The notes under the pieces are model-generated. The model saw only the letters and a list, made by a program, of their open reading frames with translations, was not told where the DNA came from and made no database searches. A program made the position numbers and the translations under genes. A stretch of 64,000 nt of DNA from Pilatotrama ljubarskyi. Lineage: Eukaryota > Basidiomycota > Agaricomycetes > Polyporales > Polyporaceae. The stretch's first letter is position 1; every line of letters starts with the position of its first letter. The stretch is taken from contig MU277682.1 in NCBI GenBank assembly GCA_022385805.1, forward strand, positions 53,149 through 117,148, read 5' to 3'. Shown in pieces: positions 1 through 11,972 of this stretch.

Positions 1-230
1 AGTGGTGCGGCGCGAGGGAATGGCGAGAGCTGCGCGGGAAAAGGCGGACGGCGGGAGTGAGAAGACGAGGCAAGGAGGGGAGAAAGGCTCGAAGATTGAA
101 GCACTGGAGGGATCAGTGCTGGATGCTGATGCGGGATGCTGACGGGGATGCAGCACCAGTGAGGTACCTTGAGCAGGTGGGGATAGGCAGGAAACAGTGC
201 GTTGGTGTCGTCGTTCTGTATCACCTGTTG

Positions 231-2314
231 CTAGAAGGACATGGGCGAGTCGTCCGAAGAAAGTGGCAGCGGCAGGGGGTGGATGAACTGGGGCGGGTTA
301 TCTGGCGGGAGCAGGGGTGGGTGCCACGAAGGGTGGCCGCCTGATCCTTGGAGCGTGCTGGAGAACGACAAATAGGGGGTTAAGGGGTAGTTAACCGACG
401 GGCGCTGGGACGTCGATGAGGAGCTCGAGGAACTCTCGCTATAGGAGCTGTACGACACTGCGGAAGAGGGCGGCTTTGACGCGGAGTTGTTGCTCGTGCG
501 GCGACGCTTGCTTGAGCACAACTCCGAGCCCGAATTGTCCGAGTTGTCGCCAGACGCGAACGCAAGCGGCTCGCACGGGACGCTGTACTTGCGAAAGGTA
601 GTCGGGATGGTACGGCCCAGGGTAGAACGCGACGTTCAAGCCGAACATCTGGTTGTTGTATTGCATCCCGTTTTCGTTCGAGCTGAGGGCGCCCATGAGC
701 TCCGACTGCCGCGATGGCCGATACTCGACGTTGTTGCCATTGTTGTTCCCGTTGTTGTTGCTGTCGTTGTTGCCGAACGACGACTGCATCGCCGTGCTCG
801 AGTCGGGCGCGAGGGTCGGGGTCAACTCGGCGTTGGGCCACGCACGCCTGCTCGCGCCTGGGCTGGCGGAGGGCGTCTCAGACACGCTATTGCCTGCGCG
901 GCGGGCGTCGTGGCGAGCGCGCTTCCGGATGACGTCGGACTTCATGGAGATCGGGCGTGCAGAGCCATGCAACTTATAGCTACATTACCATCAGTAATCG
1001 GAACCCTGTGGCAGGGCGTGGTGGGAGACTCACTATAAGCCGCAACTGGAGGCATACACGGAGGGTTCTATGAGCACTGAACGGGGGCTTCGCGAAATCG
1101 TTACTCACGCGTTACATACGGTCTTGCCTTCATCGTCCTTCCGCCAGAGCGGAGTGGCCGTCGTGCGACAATTATAGCATTGCGCTAGACGTCCGTACGG
1201 TGTGAACCCTAGTAGAACCGGACGTGATCTGAACCACATACCGACAACTTCCTGTGACTCCTGGCGAGGCGCTGCCTGGGCGCGGCCTTCCCCGTGGTTG
1301 TTACGCATGCTTTTGGGACACGGACGCTTGTGCTGTGGGACGATGTGTCAAGGCGCGAATGGAAGCTGGAGCGGGTGTGGCAGCTTACGAGCTTGCAGTG
1401 GAGCCCACAGGCGTTGCAGTTCAGCTCGTCGTTGAGGCCACGGCACCACAGCGGGGTGTGGGTGGCGCCACAGTTCGAGCACTCGGCTTTGACGCCGCCG
1501 GGCGCAGAGTTGCTGTTGCTGTTTTGCTGCGAGGAGTTGACAGGTGTGGCGCTCGGACCAGTCGAGCGGGTGCTAACCTGCGTACGAACGCTCAACGACG
1601 GCCGCTTGTCAGTGGTCGTCGTCGTCGTGTTCGTGTTTGTGTTCGCACCGGGCCCGGAGCTGGGGCCAATCTGCGAGGGCGTGATCGTGCGCGGCACAAC
1701 GTCTTCGACGTTGCTGAGAGGGGGGGACGTTATGCAGGGCGCCGGACGACTTGAGCATGCCCTCGTCCTCGGTGGCGGGCTCAGCCCGGGCGGCGTGGGA
1801 TGGGTAGGAGGGCTCGGCGGGCGCGACCTTCATCTCAACGTCTTCCTGAGAGTCGAGGCGGTCGGCAGCCCACGAGTTGTTGTGATTATACCCACCTGAG
1901 GACCAGCCGCCAGGGCTGTCGGCGTTGAGCAATTCATCGAGGGAGAGCTCTATGGTAGGACGGGGAATGCTGAAACCGTCGGACGCGGCGCTCGAGCTGA
2001 GGCCGATGCCCTCGCCGTAAGTCATCGGGTTCGTAACAGTGGGCGTGGGGTAGAGCAGGGCGGAGGGGCCGAAGTCGTTGGAGAAGAGGGAGGGCAAACG
2101 GAGGGCAGTGGCGCGGTACATGTGTTCCTTGTCTCCATTGGCAGTAGAAGCCTTTCGTCCGCGTTGCGTGAGAGGCTGGTCCTTTCCGCCTACAGAACCC
2201 ATTAGATACTGGTCTGAGGAGAGGGTAGAGAGGCAGGGACGTACCGCGCCACCAACGTCCCAGAGGGGCCAGTTGTAGTGCACGCCGCCGAGTTTGATGT
2301 CGAACTTCCGCGGG
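231..2314 (-). CDS. Two-finger GATA-type transcription factor (5' end unresolved, two frameshifts)
   Basis: Nuclear DNA-binding regulator with two GATA zinc fingers (CX2C-X17/18-CNAC). Coding blocks on the minus strand are about 2314-2260, about 2155-1389, 1332-1242, 1184-1109, 1045-1034 and 979-231, with 54-63-nt GT-AG introns between the last five. Finger 1 (exon ending at 1389) contains CSNCGATHTPLWCRG and CNACGLHCKL, so Cys and His replace the usual Arg and Tyr. Finger 2 is canonical: CYNCRTTATPLWRKDDEGK, then CNACGLYYKLHG built across a 12-nt microexon, then RPISMKSDVIRKR. The C-terminal part is Asn-rich then Ser-rich. The reading frame shifts at a 7-G run (1720-1726) and again near 577-579. 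Removing one base at each site restores continuous protein, so these are either assembly errors or lesions. The N-terminal block FDIKLGGVHYNWPLWDVGG is clear but its start codon is not. The Cys-rich linker of SRE/Urbs1 siderophore regulators is absent, so I do not give that name. Confidence 0.82.
1034..1045 (-). other. 12-nt microexon in the GATA gene
   Basis: On the minus strand this 12-base block is preceded by ag and followed by gtgagt. Its neighbours are exon 1109-1184, which ends AAC GC|gtgagt, and exon 231-979, which begins after atgtag. Joining GC + microexon + C TAT AAG encodes A-C-G-L-Y-Y-K, exactly the zinc-binding end of finger 2. Without it the finger loses its last cysteine. Confidence 0.88.
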
Positions 2315-3527
2315 CTCGGTCACGCCCATCTACTGCAGCCGGACATGCAGGATCTCCTCATTAGTCATCCCCGCGTGCCGGCGTCAGCGTCGGGATCAGC
2401 ACGCTCTCTGGGCCAAAGGTGAGAAGCGGCAGCCCGCAGGTACACCACTTGGTGACGGGACCCTCCCCATTGTGACAACGGTCCGAGCGCTGTGTTTGTC
2501 GCGAGCGCGCATACGAACACGGGAGGGACATAGCCCTATAAGCGAAGACCGCACTCAACGCAATCGAGGATGCGAAGCTGTTGACACTGCCAGGAATGCA
2601 TATAATACGAGCAATCTGCTTGTATGTTCAGCGTGGCTTCAACCCGAGGCAACGCTTGCACGGGCACACTACCTTACTAGTAGTACATCCTGGTCCCGGA
2701 TCCGGAGCAGTCACTCGGACGTTCTGGACCTGTGCCCGATCCATGCTGTACCGTAGCGTATGTTGCCGGATACTGCGACCGGTGTTCTGTGCAGTGCCTT
2801 CATCTGTGGCGAGACGATCTACCGGGTGACGATATTAAGTCAAAATCGAGTGGACTGCACTGACTGTTGACCCGGGGGCAAACGTACCTGCAGTGAACCC
2901 AAGCAGTCTGCGAGAGCTCCTCGCCCTGCGTGAGATACGGTGCGGGGATCACGCCGATGCGCAAACTTGAAAGCACCGGGCATGGACGTTAGACTGTCTT
3001 GGAAAATATGGGAATTTGTTGCACCCGATCTCGTCAGCCAGTGGTTACGAGGCTGTCGCCATATTCTGAGTCAGGCTGTCATGGATTGCCTCGTTTCTTG
3101 GCCTGGATGGAGGGAGGGAGAGAACGAAGAACAGGACCGCAGGCGCCTACCGACCCGCCCACCGGATTAAGCTTTCACGTTTTTGATCACTTCGAGCGCG
3201 ATCGCCCGCCGTCACTTCATGCCAGTATACAGCCTGACTCGAACGTGTGCAGGACATGCACGGCTGTCATGGCCAGAGGCTACCACGCGAGTCGCCGGCT
3301 TAAAGGTTGCCAGTAGTTGCAGAAGCCAGCCGAACCAGTGACTCGGCCGCCGCCGGGGTGTTATATTCCAACAGGCTCAGCTACTCAGCGGCGCACCCTG
3401 CCACTGTCCCGGACTGGAGCACTGGCAGTCACAGTGCTTTCAGATGCACTACTTCTGCTGCACAGATCCTGTGGAGACAATGTATCTTGATGTATCGAGT
3501 TGCCATAGTATTACGAGCGTTCAGTTA
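2315..3527. other. Intergenic region with no recognisable gene
   Basis: Short open frames occur on both strands but none resembles a known protein. The part nearest the GATA gene must hold its missing first exon(s). A stretch around 2361-2480 on the minus strand reads as VTKWCTCGLPLLTFGPESV in one frame and could be one, but I cannot connect it by a convincing splice. No terminal inverted repeat for the neighbouring transposase was found. Confidence 0.5.
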
Positions 3528-6500
3528 CTACGAGTCCCGACCAGGAAAATGCTGCCGAAGACGCAAGAACATGTCGCCATCAACCGTGTCAATTGCAAGG
3601 AAATCACCATCATGCCCGAAGTCCTTCGCAACCAATGCTCCACGCACGATGCATTCCACAGGAATGAAGTTGAGGGATTCACGAGGGCGAAGACGGAGAA
3701 GTCCGAGTTCACGATCCAGGCTTGACCGCGAGCGGACAGGATCGAGACAGCGCACAAGTGCAAGTGGAAGCGGTGTGTCTTGGAAGGTGTAGATGAAGGT
3801 GAACTTGAGTTGTGCAAATCCAATTGTCTGGTCATCCACCCTGTAGAGGATGTGATCGTGTCGTGGTGCACCCTGGAAGAGAGGGTTGCACCGCAAGTGG
3901 TCTGTGAGCTTGCGCCAGGTTACAACCGACTCGTAGTCGACCTTCAGATACTGTGCCTCTATGACCTGCAAATTTCACAAATATGATATGTCAGTGCCAC
4001 AAACTGGGGAACATGCAACATTGAGGAGGCTCTATCACCTTCTCGAGTGGGTTGATCCTAACTTGCTCTCTCCCGCTCAGGTAGTTCTGGAGAGGTATGC
4101 GGAAGCGAGCAAGGTCAGACCCACTCTGCTGCGCTTCGAGGTCGGCGAAAGTAATGGGATTGCTCCGAGCGCCAAGATGAACGTGGTTGAATTGAAAGGG
4201 GTCCGGTGTTCTGTCCTCTTGTTGATGTACAAGGTGCACAGCATAGTCGAGAGCATCTATGCGGGCTCGAAGGACTTTGATGACTGAGATGTGGTGTTCA
4301 ATTTGTGACATCTGCAAATATATATTCAGTTGAATATATATACCATGCTTTCAGTGATCCTGGACATTGCACAGTACCTGTGAGTCAACTTCTTTGAAAT
4401 TTGTTTGGTCTGAATAAATATCCTTCAGCTCCCCATGCGAACCCTCGAATGGCTTTGAGTTTGTGTTCTTTGTCACGCCCTTTGCAACTATGTCGTCAAT
4501 GAGATGCTGATGTGTGTGCGCCTTAGGAAAGTTCCAGCTTTTTGCAGGGTAGATTTTCTGATAGGCCTGATACAGGGTTATGGTATGATTAACTTGAAAT
4601 ATGAGAGTCCAGTGAAAAGTAAAACCCACCTCAATTGCGGATGAGAACTTGACCAGCCCTTCAGCATAAGCAGTCAGGGTATATGCAAGATGGACTTCTA
4701 GACCTGCAAGCATGTCGAGAACAATGTAGCGGCGCAGGCAGCATTGAAGCTGGATGCCACGTCGTGACTGATATTCGAGCATCACATTGTATGATGCAGG
4801 TACAATGATCTAGAGTCTATATTAATGGTATGATTGGACTCAAGTTATGAAGGTGACTACCTTCGATATATCTTCATATTTTGTTCCATCCGTGAAGGTG
4901 ACCTTAGCAACATTTGCAAAGTGATTGAGATCTCGCCAGCGGGGCATGGCATGAAATCTGGTGCCACTTTCAGCACATATAACAATATAGAGGGTTCTCT
5001 AAGACATACTGTGCATTGACCTGCTGTTTCGCAGACCTTCCTAGGCCTTCAAGGATGTTCTTGAACTCCTCAAACAAGTGATCACTGAACAGACCACCAT
5101 GATATGCATGTAGGCGGTCCCATGAGAGAGCTTTATACACATCGCAGTGAGGAATTTTCCAAAAGACATTCTTGATTGATAATCAGTAAATAGGAGAATA
5201 TATAGTAGTTATAGTCCTCACCTCCACTGGATGAAGACCTAGAGGTTGCAATTGCTCCTCTAATACCGTGGCAGGTACTCGCCCCTTCTGAGCGAGGATA
5301 CATTGTGCAGTCGCCTGATCACGCATTTTGGCAGTTGGCATGATGCTCAAATGATGCTGTTGACCTGGCGCGACAAGGCATACAGGACAAGGGGCAAGTC
5401 CCCCTGCTCCACGGGTGAGGGACATCATTGCTCTGATTGTGAAGTCATTAGTATGCCAGTAAATATGATTTTCTACACACTACTCCAGGAAGAGTAGGTG
5501 CAGATGTGTATGATGGAAGCACTTACTGTTCTTCATAGTCCGCAACCAGAATTAGGACAACAGGGAAGAGTAGTCGGATGATCCCATCCCCACACTTCAC
5601 ACTGTACCCAGTTTCAGCCCATGTTTTGGTTGACTCCAAGAGGTGCCAAAATGCTCTGTGCCAGACTTCCCGCTTGAATGTTGTGAAGGTACTCTTCCCT
5701 TCTTCATCCTCATCCTCAACCTGTTATCAATTGTGACAGCTTTTGGTGAGTATACAACTTAAACAAGCATAAGTTGCTCACGATCGGCAGGAACCCCATC
5801 ACTTGTCCACCACCGTAACCACTGCTGTTACGTATCTCGACAGGCAGGTTGGTGACTCGAGCGATTATCGGGTAGCCCTTCTTACTTCCGAATGACGAGA
5901 GGCGTGTCTTGTCTGCATAGAGAGTATAGACCAGAGGGCTGGCGTCAGGGGGGAGCATAGACTGTGTTGTCTTTCTTCAGCGGTGTCCACGTGGCTACCC
6001 GCAGTATGGACATACCTCCAGATCCCACCATGCATCTGCAGTATCAGGATCATCCAGGAACCGCTCCCAAGCAGTTCCATCATACTTGTATAACCGACGT
6101 GCGTGCCAGTTGAATTTTGGCGCGAGTAAGGGGTCCTTGACAAGTGAAAGGCTCCACTCGAAAAGGGGTCGGCAGTACATGGTATAGATATACTCCTTTT
6201 GCTGGTATGTTGCCTTAATCTCGTGCTTCTCATACTGCTCTATCTCAGTAAAATACATCAAACAGATGGGAAAGGACTACAGACTGCAGGAGCAACGGTG
6301 GAGGCGGCCTCCCACGCACGCTTGACGTCAGTATACGTGTCGAACGTGAACTCCGACGGTGACTCCACAATGCTCTTGATGAGCGCAAGGAGCTTGTTCA
6401 CCTTTCCCTGGTTGAGGGAGGCCTCCAGCGTGAACTCGGCGAACCTGAAGTCGAGGAGCGACTGGTACGGCGCCCACGGCGTAGAGCCCAAGCTCATCGG

Positions 6501-7271
6501 ATCTGGATCAGGGCGCGAACGAGAAAACTCGTCGAAGTGGTGGATAGTCGGAGCCCGACGAGCATGCGGGTGATAGACAGTGAGGAAGTCGTCCTCAACA
6601 AGCTCGGCGGGGGCATTGTAGAGGGTGGGCGGGCGAAATGTAGGGAGACGCAGAGCGTCGCCCGTTGGCGTAGACGGCGCGGATGAGTCGGACTCAGAGC
6701 TTTGGGCATCGACGAAGACGGCCTCTAGTGGGGGACCGCTTGCCAACACCTCCAAGTCCTCGTCCTGCAGCAGCGGCGGCGCTGGAGGGTTTCAACATCA
6801 GCGCGTGTGAGAACAGTCCACGTTTGAAGATGTGCGTACCATCATATTGGTCATCATCTAGGTCCCCTGCATGAGCAGAGGCCGCGCTGCAATCAGCCCT
6901 CGGTTGCTCGGTAGTTGACGGATACAGAAACATACCATGGGCGGCAGCCGCGTACATGGCGGGATTGTCGACGTTGTTCCACTGAGCGCGCGGCACGGGC
7001 TGCGGGACTGGTTGCTGCGCGGGAGCGTTGAGAATAGCGGGGGCAGCCAGCCCCTCTTGATGGGCTGTTTCATGGCTGAGCTAGTGGGCGATACGGCCAA
7101 GCATGCCTACGTACCTGCTTGCGCGAGGGCGGCGAGGCGCACCCCATCTGCTGCGATCCTCCCGTGCTTCTGGCAGGCGCGCATGTGCGCCGAGATACCG
7201 TTCTTCTTGTAGGAGACGCCGCAGTGCGGACATTGCACCTCCTCCTTCGTGGGCCGTCTTCCTCGGGGCAT
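3528..7271 (-). CDS. Plavaka-type (CACTA-like) DNA transposase, apparently intact
   Basis: Transposase of a cut-and-paste DNA element of the Plavaka/CACTA-related group common in agaricomycetes. The start at 7271 gives MPRGRRPTKEEV followed by a C2H2 motif, CPHCGVSYKKNGISAH. Later blocks, in order on the minus strand: acidic/Ser-rich spacer and DEFSRSRPDPDP (6755-6258), CRPLFEWSLSLVKD (around 6160), LYADKTRLSSFGSKKGYP with VTNLPVEIRN (5958-5790), GLAPCPVCLVAPGQQHHL (around 5390), FWKIPHCDVYKALSWDRLH with YHGGLFSDHLFEEF (5165-5050), KSWNFPKAHTHQH (around 4530), and the C-terminal FIPVECIVRGALVAKDFGHD (around 3650). At least eight short introns separate these blocks. I saw no frameshift or stop inside the recognised exons. 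The gene is AT-richer than its neighbours, consistent with a mobile element. Element ends were not found. Confidence 0.85.
4319..4340. repeat. Short perfect AT palindrome within a transposase intron
   Basis: Arms tatatattca and tgaatatata are perfectly complementary around a 2-base spacer. The palindrome lies between two coding blocks of the transposase, so it is most likely intronic. No function is suggested. Confidence 0.5.
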
Positions 7272-9100
7272 CGTATTAACTGCAGGCTTGCGGCGCGCGG
7301 ACAGTGGTGCGGGCTGCGTTAGATCAGCATTGATGGTATCAGTGGGTGAATACCGCATTCAAGAGATGATACACACATTTCAGGGTCTCGATATCGAACT
7401 GGAGAGCAGATATGTACAAGAAACGATGTATAGACAGAATAGTGAACGCGGATGCGAGGTCTGGGATGGGGGGCAGACGCGTTCGCGATGGTATCGCGTG
7501 GCCCTCCCGCGGGCAACCGGCGGGCTATCGATCATCGGGATAGGCGTCCCCCACTCCCGATGCCATCTGGAGATCCCAGGCACCTCCTCATCCGATCCGG
7601 ATTGATGCCACCAGCCTCGGCCGCCCTCCCGAGCCACTCGGGCCGGTCTCCTGAGGGCCTCCAGAGGCGCGCGGGAGGCTAGCGCCCTCGAGAGGCGTCT
7701 GAGAATTCTCCGACATCCTAGAGGATTCAGTGGAAGGGAAGAGCGAGCTCGAGTTGGAAGGTAGAGGGAGGCCGGCCATCTTCATTCCACAGCGCTGCGT
7801 GAGTTATGTATATTTGGAGGCGAACACAATCTTTAGCGTCAGCGCACATGACAACACCGGCCAATGTATTCGAACTGGCAGGTGTGATTGCCAGTGACAG
7901 CCTCAAGACGCGCCGTACTATACGCATACGCCCAATGTGTATATCTATGGCATACACAGACAAACGCAGGTTTCAAAACGCAATGAGAGCAAAGGCGTAC
8001 AGTCCCAGCCTGCGTCTTCTTGTCGTTCTCGCAGACCCGTCACTTCGCTGAGGTCGGTATGATCATGTGCCTTCGCGGCGGAGGTGCCTTGATCTTAGCT
8101 CGTCTCTGTCGCTGAAGAGGACGATCTTCTGTATACCACTAGCGCAGATCTGTGATACCGTGAACGCGAACATGATGAGACGGGTGAAAATGGCGAGAAT
8201 CATCGCCGTGGTAAGCCACTTGTGAACCCTAACCCGACGGGATGATTTGTTGCCGCCCAGAGCAAGCGAACGTCGGCTAAGATATGGAGGATGACTATCT
8301 AGTGAACCATGTCAAGTCTGAGGCCTGAGGCCTGATGTCTGAGTACCGATAGTCGTCGCTCTCTGTTACCGGAAATAAATCTGCAATCCATCGGGCAGGC
8401 GTTTTTACATAGTGAGTGCGGCGAAATATGGCAGAATCAACGGTGTGGCGACACAGGCTGGTAGCACCATGATCTTCAGTCACTGATTACCATTGCTGGC
8501 TAGGCTCATAGCACTCTGAGTACTCTACAATCGGCCTGAGTGCGTGTTCCCGAGGGTACAGCAAGATCATCAGAACCAGAAATGTCCCGCATGTGCTCGC
8601 ACAAAGCTGCCTCCCACATCCATTGCTGCGGTCACCGCCCCCTCTGATCCTGAGCCTCGTTTCAAGGGCCTTCGAGTCCTCTCTACCGACTTCTGCAGCC
8701 TGCGTCGCAACACGCGGTGACGTCTCGCCATCTCATCAATCGACGGTGCGATCGTCAGGCCCTATCAAATCTGGGGAAAGACGATGCTTGTCCTGCAGGA
8801 ACGCTTGAAGTTGTTCGCTGTGGCCCATCAGAGTCGATCTCGGTCCGTCAGAGAAGGCTTGCAGAACACCGACCTCTCCTGTATAGAAATCCAACCCCTG
8901 GTGAGCCTGATCCACATACATATGCCTCTGATCGGTTAAGACGGTATGCTCTCTCTGCGGTCCATCTCTCGGATCACAGCTCCCCGCGCTGACAGGAACA
9001 CTGTCGACTACAGAGAGCGCCCGCCCATCCTGCGACATGATATAAAACTCGAAGGCGCATGCCACGCCGAGTTTCACCTTATGCCCCCCTTCCCTTGACC
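7272..9100. other. Intergenic region between the transposase and the DUF6534 gene
   Basis: No recognisable gene. About 7480-7790 is GC-rich with many short self-complementary words (ctcccgagccactcggg and similar), which could be a sub-terminal region of the neighbouring element. I could not pair it with a left end. A small duplication, gaggcctgaggcct, sits near 8322. The last 60 bases are the promoter of the gene at 9101. Confidence 0.5.
9040..9047 (+). promoter_or_regulatory. Probable TATA box of the DUF6534 gene
   Basis: The sequence atataaaa lies about 60 bases upstream of the ATG at 9101, a normal distance for a fungal core promoter. Confidence 0.5.
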
Positions 9101-11338
9101 ATGGACTCGTCCGCTTTCGATTTGGGCGATACCTACGGATCCCTGCTTATTGGTACCTTTTCTGGTTTGATGTCAGTGCCTTCTTCTTGAGGCCGCGTCG
9201 AACACGTCCTGATCAGATGCGCAGATTTTATGGTCTGAGTCTACATCAGCTATTCCGATATATTCGGCTATATCCTTCGGACGTGCTCTCTATTCGCCTG
9301 ATTGTGAGCCATCGCACGACTACTTGTGTCCTCCGTTCGTACTGACTTGACGCGACACGCTCAGGTAGCAACGGTGATGTCAGCACCCGATCTTCGAGAG
9401 CCTCCGATAGTTTGCTCATGTATATTTAGGGTTCTGGAGACGCTGCACGTCGTAATCACCATGCATGTTTGGTATGGGAACTAACAAGGACCTCGTGCGA
9501 ACAATACTGACGAGGGAAATAGCTACCATTACCTCGTCACCCACTACTTCAGACCGCAAACGCTGCTTCGAGCAATTTGGTAAGCCGCCCACCCAAAATC
9601 TGCATCGAAACGGGCAGTGCTTGACGCAGCCTTGTACATGGTCAGGACCCTGCAGGTCAGTCTCACGCGCAAGCTTGCACTGTATGGCTTTGCTGACCAG
9701 AATCGATCTGCAGCTGATCCCGGGACTTACGGTATTGTTTGCGAGCCTCCCAACTGCCGCCATTATGCTTATGACATCGTCATTCAGGCGGTCACCGCTT
9801 GTGTATCAAAGACGTCCGTGACTCTCCGTTAACAGTGGTTTGAGATACTTAGCTGACATTCTATACGTAGTTTTCTGGCTCGACGGGTCTACTTGAGTGC
9901 GTGCAGGGCCTTCCCTCATGATGTTGTCATCCCTGAGAGCTGATTTATGTCCCGCAGCTGGACCACGGTCGCGATGGGCGGTTGGTATTGTGGTGAGTCA
10001 ACCAGATTGGTTGTAGCTTACTCAACGACTCACCTGGCATTCAGGCTATCCTGCTCATAGTAGAACTGGGTACGTCTTTTCCAGCAGAGCCAGATACCAA
10101 GCTGAGCATTTCGTATGGTTATTGCTTCAGCTCTTGCGATAGGTGCGGTCCTTGCATCATGTGTGGTATGACCCACAGCTTAGTAACCGAAATACCTGTA
10201 GCCATGACAGTCAAAGGGTTGGCATGATGCCATTCATCTTGATTCTGCTGCTCAAGGTCGTGTCGCAGGTTCATCCTGAAGAATTTGCTTGAATATGCGC
10301 ATGCCGTCGTGGTCCGTACAAGCTTCAAAGATGGAGGACAGCGTGCTAACGTCTGATGCTTGCCTTCAGGGAATTCTGGCGGCGTGTGAGGCGGCGGCTG
10401 CCTTAGCGGACATCCTACTTGCGAGCACCCTTATCATCGCTCTATGCACGCAAGAGTACAACAACAAGCAGTAGGTTGGTTAGCTGTCATGATGTCCAGC
10501 ATCTGAGCAGTTGATCTGCAGGTCTTGGTCGCCGACCTACTTCGTTCAAACATACATCGTGAAAAGCGGTACGGCCTTTTCCTGCAATTGAGCAGACCTC
10601 ACGTTCGTGGACTCAATATTGCTATAGGACTCCTGACAGGGTGAGGAATCGTCAAGGCCTCACTGCCTCTGGCATCAAGCACTTACTGGGCTTCGCGTGC
10701 CGCCGTTACAGAATGTGTAACGTTGCTGCACTAGTCGCGGTACGAACACGATGTTACCCCACACTGGGACTTACGCTTATAAGTGTGCAGGCCTTGGTCA
10801 AGAGGGAGTCGTTGATTTACGCCGCCATCAACATCACGACTTCTCGACGTGCGTGTGATTGTTTGTACTAGGCCAAACCTTGCACTGACGAATGCTATGT
10901 GTCAGTCTATGCGAACACTCTCTTCGCTGTGTGAGTACTCCTATACATTCGTAACACCGATTACTGATACGTTCCTGACGTCGATATGCCCTGAACACGA
11001 TACGACTGCAGACTCAACTCGAGGAAGCTCATGGCAAGCGGGAAGCTGGAAGTCTTTGCGAACGCTAGCTCTACCGACTTCAACGTGATCGCACGAGCCA
11101 ACGACATCGCTCAGGCGGAACGATGGAACGCACCTTATGTGAGGACAAGTCTCATGCTGCGATCTTCCATGGTAGATGACTGTCGAGAGGCTGACATTGC
11201 ATGGATGTTTCGTAGCGGGCAGACCCTTCTCCGGCTACTATCAAGGTCAACGTGACTGCGGAGAAGGAGGAAGATAACCCCCGAACGCGCATCAGTAGTA
11301 TGGTCCTCGATATCAAGACATCGTCCCTCCCTGTTTGA
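9101..11338 (+). CDS. DUF6534 multi-pass membrane protein
   Basis: Predicted integral membrane protein of the agaricomycete DUF6534 family, whose function is unknown. The start ATG encodes MDSSAFDLGDTYGSLLIGTF. Resolved exons: 9101-about 9163; 9225-9303 (FYGLSLHQLFRYIRLYPSD); a 14-nt microexon 9365-9378; 9430-9471 (VLETLHVVITMH); 9533-9589 (YHYLVTHYFRPQTLLRAI). Recognised further on: FLARRVYLS (around 9870), the transmembrane block ILAACEAAAALADILLAST (around 10375), ALVKRESLIYAAINITTSR (around 10792), VYANTLFA (around 10905), LNSRKLMASGKLEVFANAS (around 11015), and a last exon ending KTSSLPV before TGA at 11336-11338. The stretch 9590-10360 is not fully resolved, so intactness is uncertain. 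A related gene lies at 29308-31408. Confidence 0.78.
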
Positions 11339-11972
11339 TAAAGGCCTAGCGCGTCATACATTGTCACGAGTAAGCGGGCATGTGCTGTCTTGCAATCTAG
11401 GCATTGACCGCCACTGTGCATCCCGCACTTCGTCCATACGTTCATTCCAGTGGGTTGTAAGATATTAGATCCTGTACTTCCTCAGTCTACCATACAAAGA
11501 TTTATTATGAATATATAATCTTGTTGTGCTCTTGCAGACTTGGGAGACGCAGTAAGTGTACTTACGCAGTATATCAGTTCGCCGCGAGTCCTGAGCTGCA
11601 TTGGGAGTGTTGAGAAGACTGCAAGCATGCTGAGATCTCTTCGAAGTGGTGTCGGCTTTTCGCTAGCTCACGACGGGGCTCATTCGTTCATGCGCTGATA
11701 CTCATCGTGGCGTTTCGCAACTCCAATGGGTAGTATATTCCGTTAGCGTGCAAGAGGAAAGTCGTGACAAAGTGAGCGAGCAAACTAAGACAGTACGATG
11801 TAGAATAGCAGTCTTCCAATCCTCGACGAGTGACGATGCATAAACAAGCGAACGTGCATAGGATGAGACTAAATGATCCCTCAGAGCGACGATAGGATGA
11901 ATAGACAGGCGGTTTTGTGCAATCCCAGATACGTGCGAGAATAGTGTCCGCGGCCAATATATTTGTAAGTCT
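11339..11972. other. Intergenic, between convergent genes
   Basis: This is the shared 3' region of the DUF6534 gene (+) and the F-box/WD40 gene (-). I saw no gene or repeat. Confidence 0.6.

Noticed and set aside
487..1754. Several 100-200-codon plus-strand frames over the GATA gene
   Set aside because: They are antisense to well-supported zinc-finger exons, with Val/Arg-rich composition typical of shadow frames.
231..2314. Naming the GATA factor as a siderophore regulator (SRE/Urbs1)
   Set aside because: Two fingers are present, but the cysteine-rich segment between fingers typical of that group is not, so the name is not supported.
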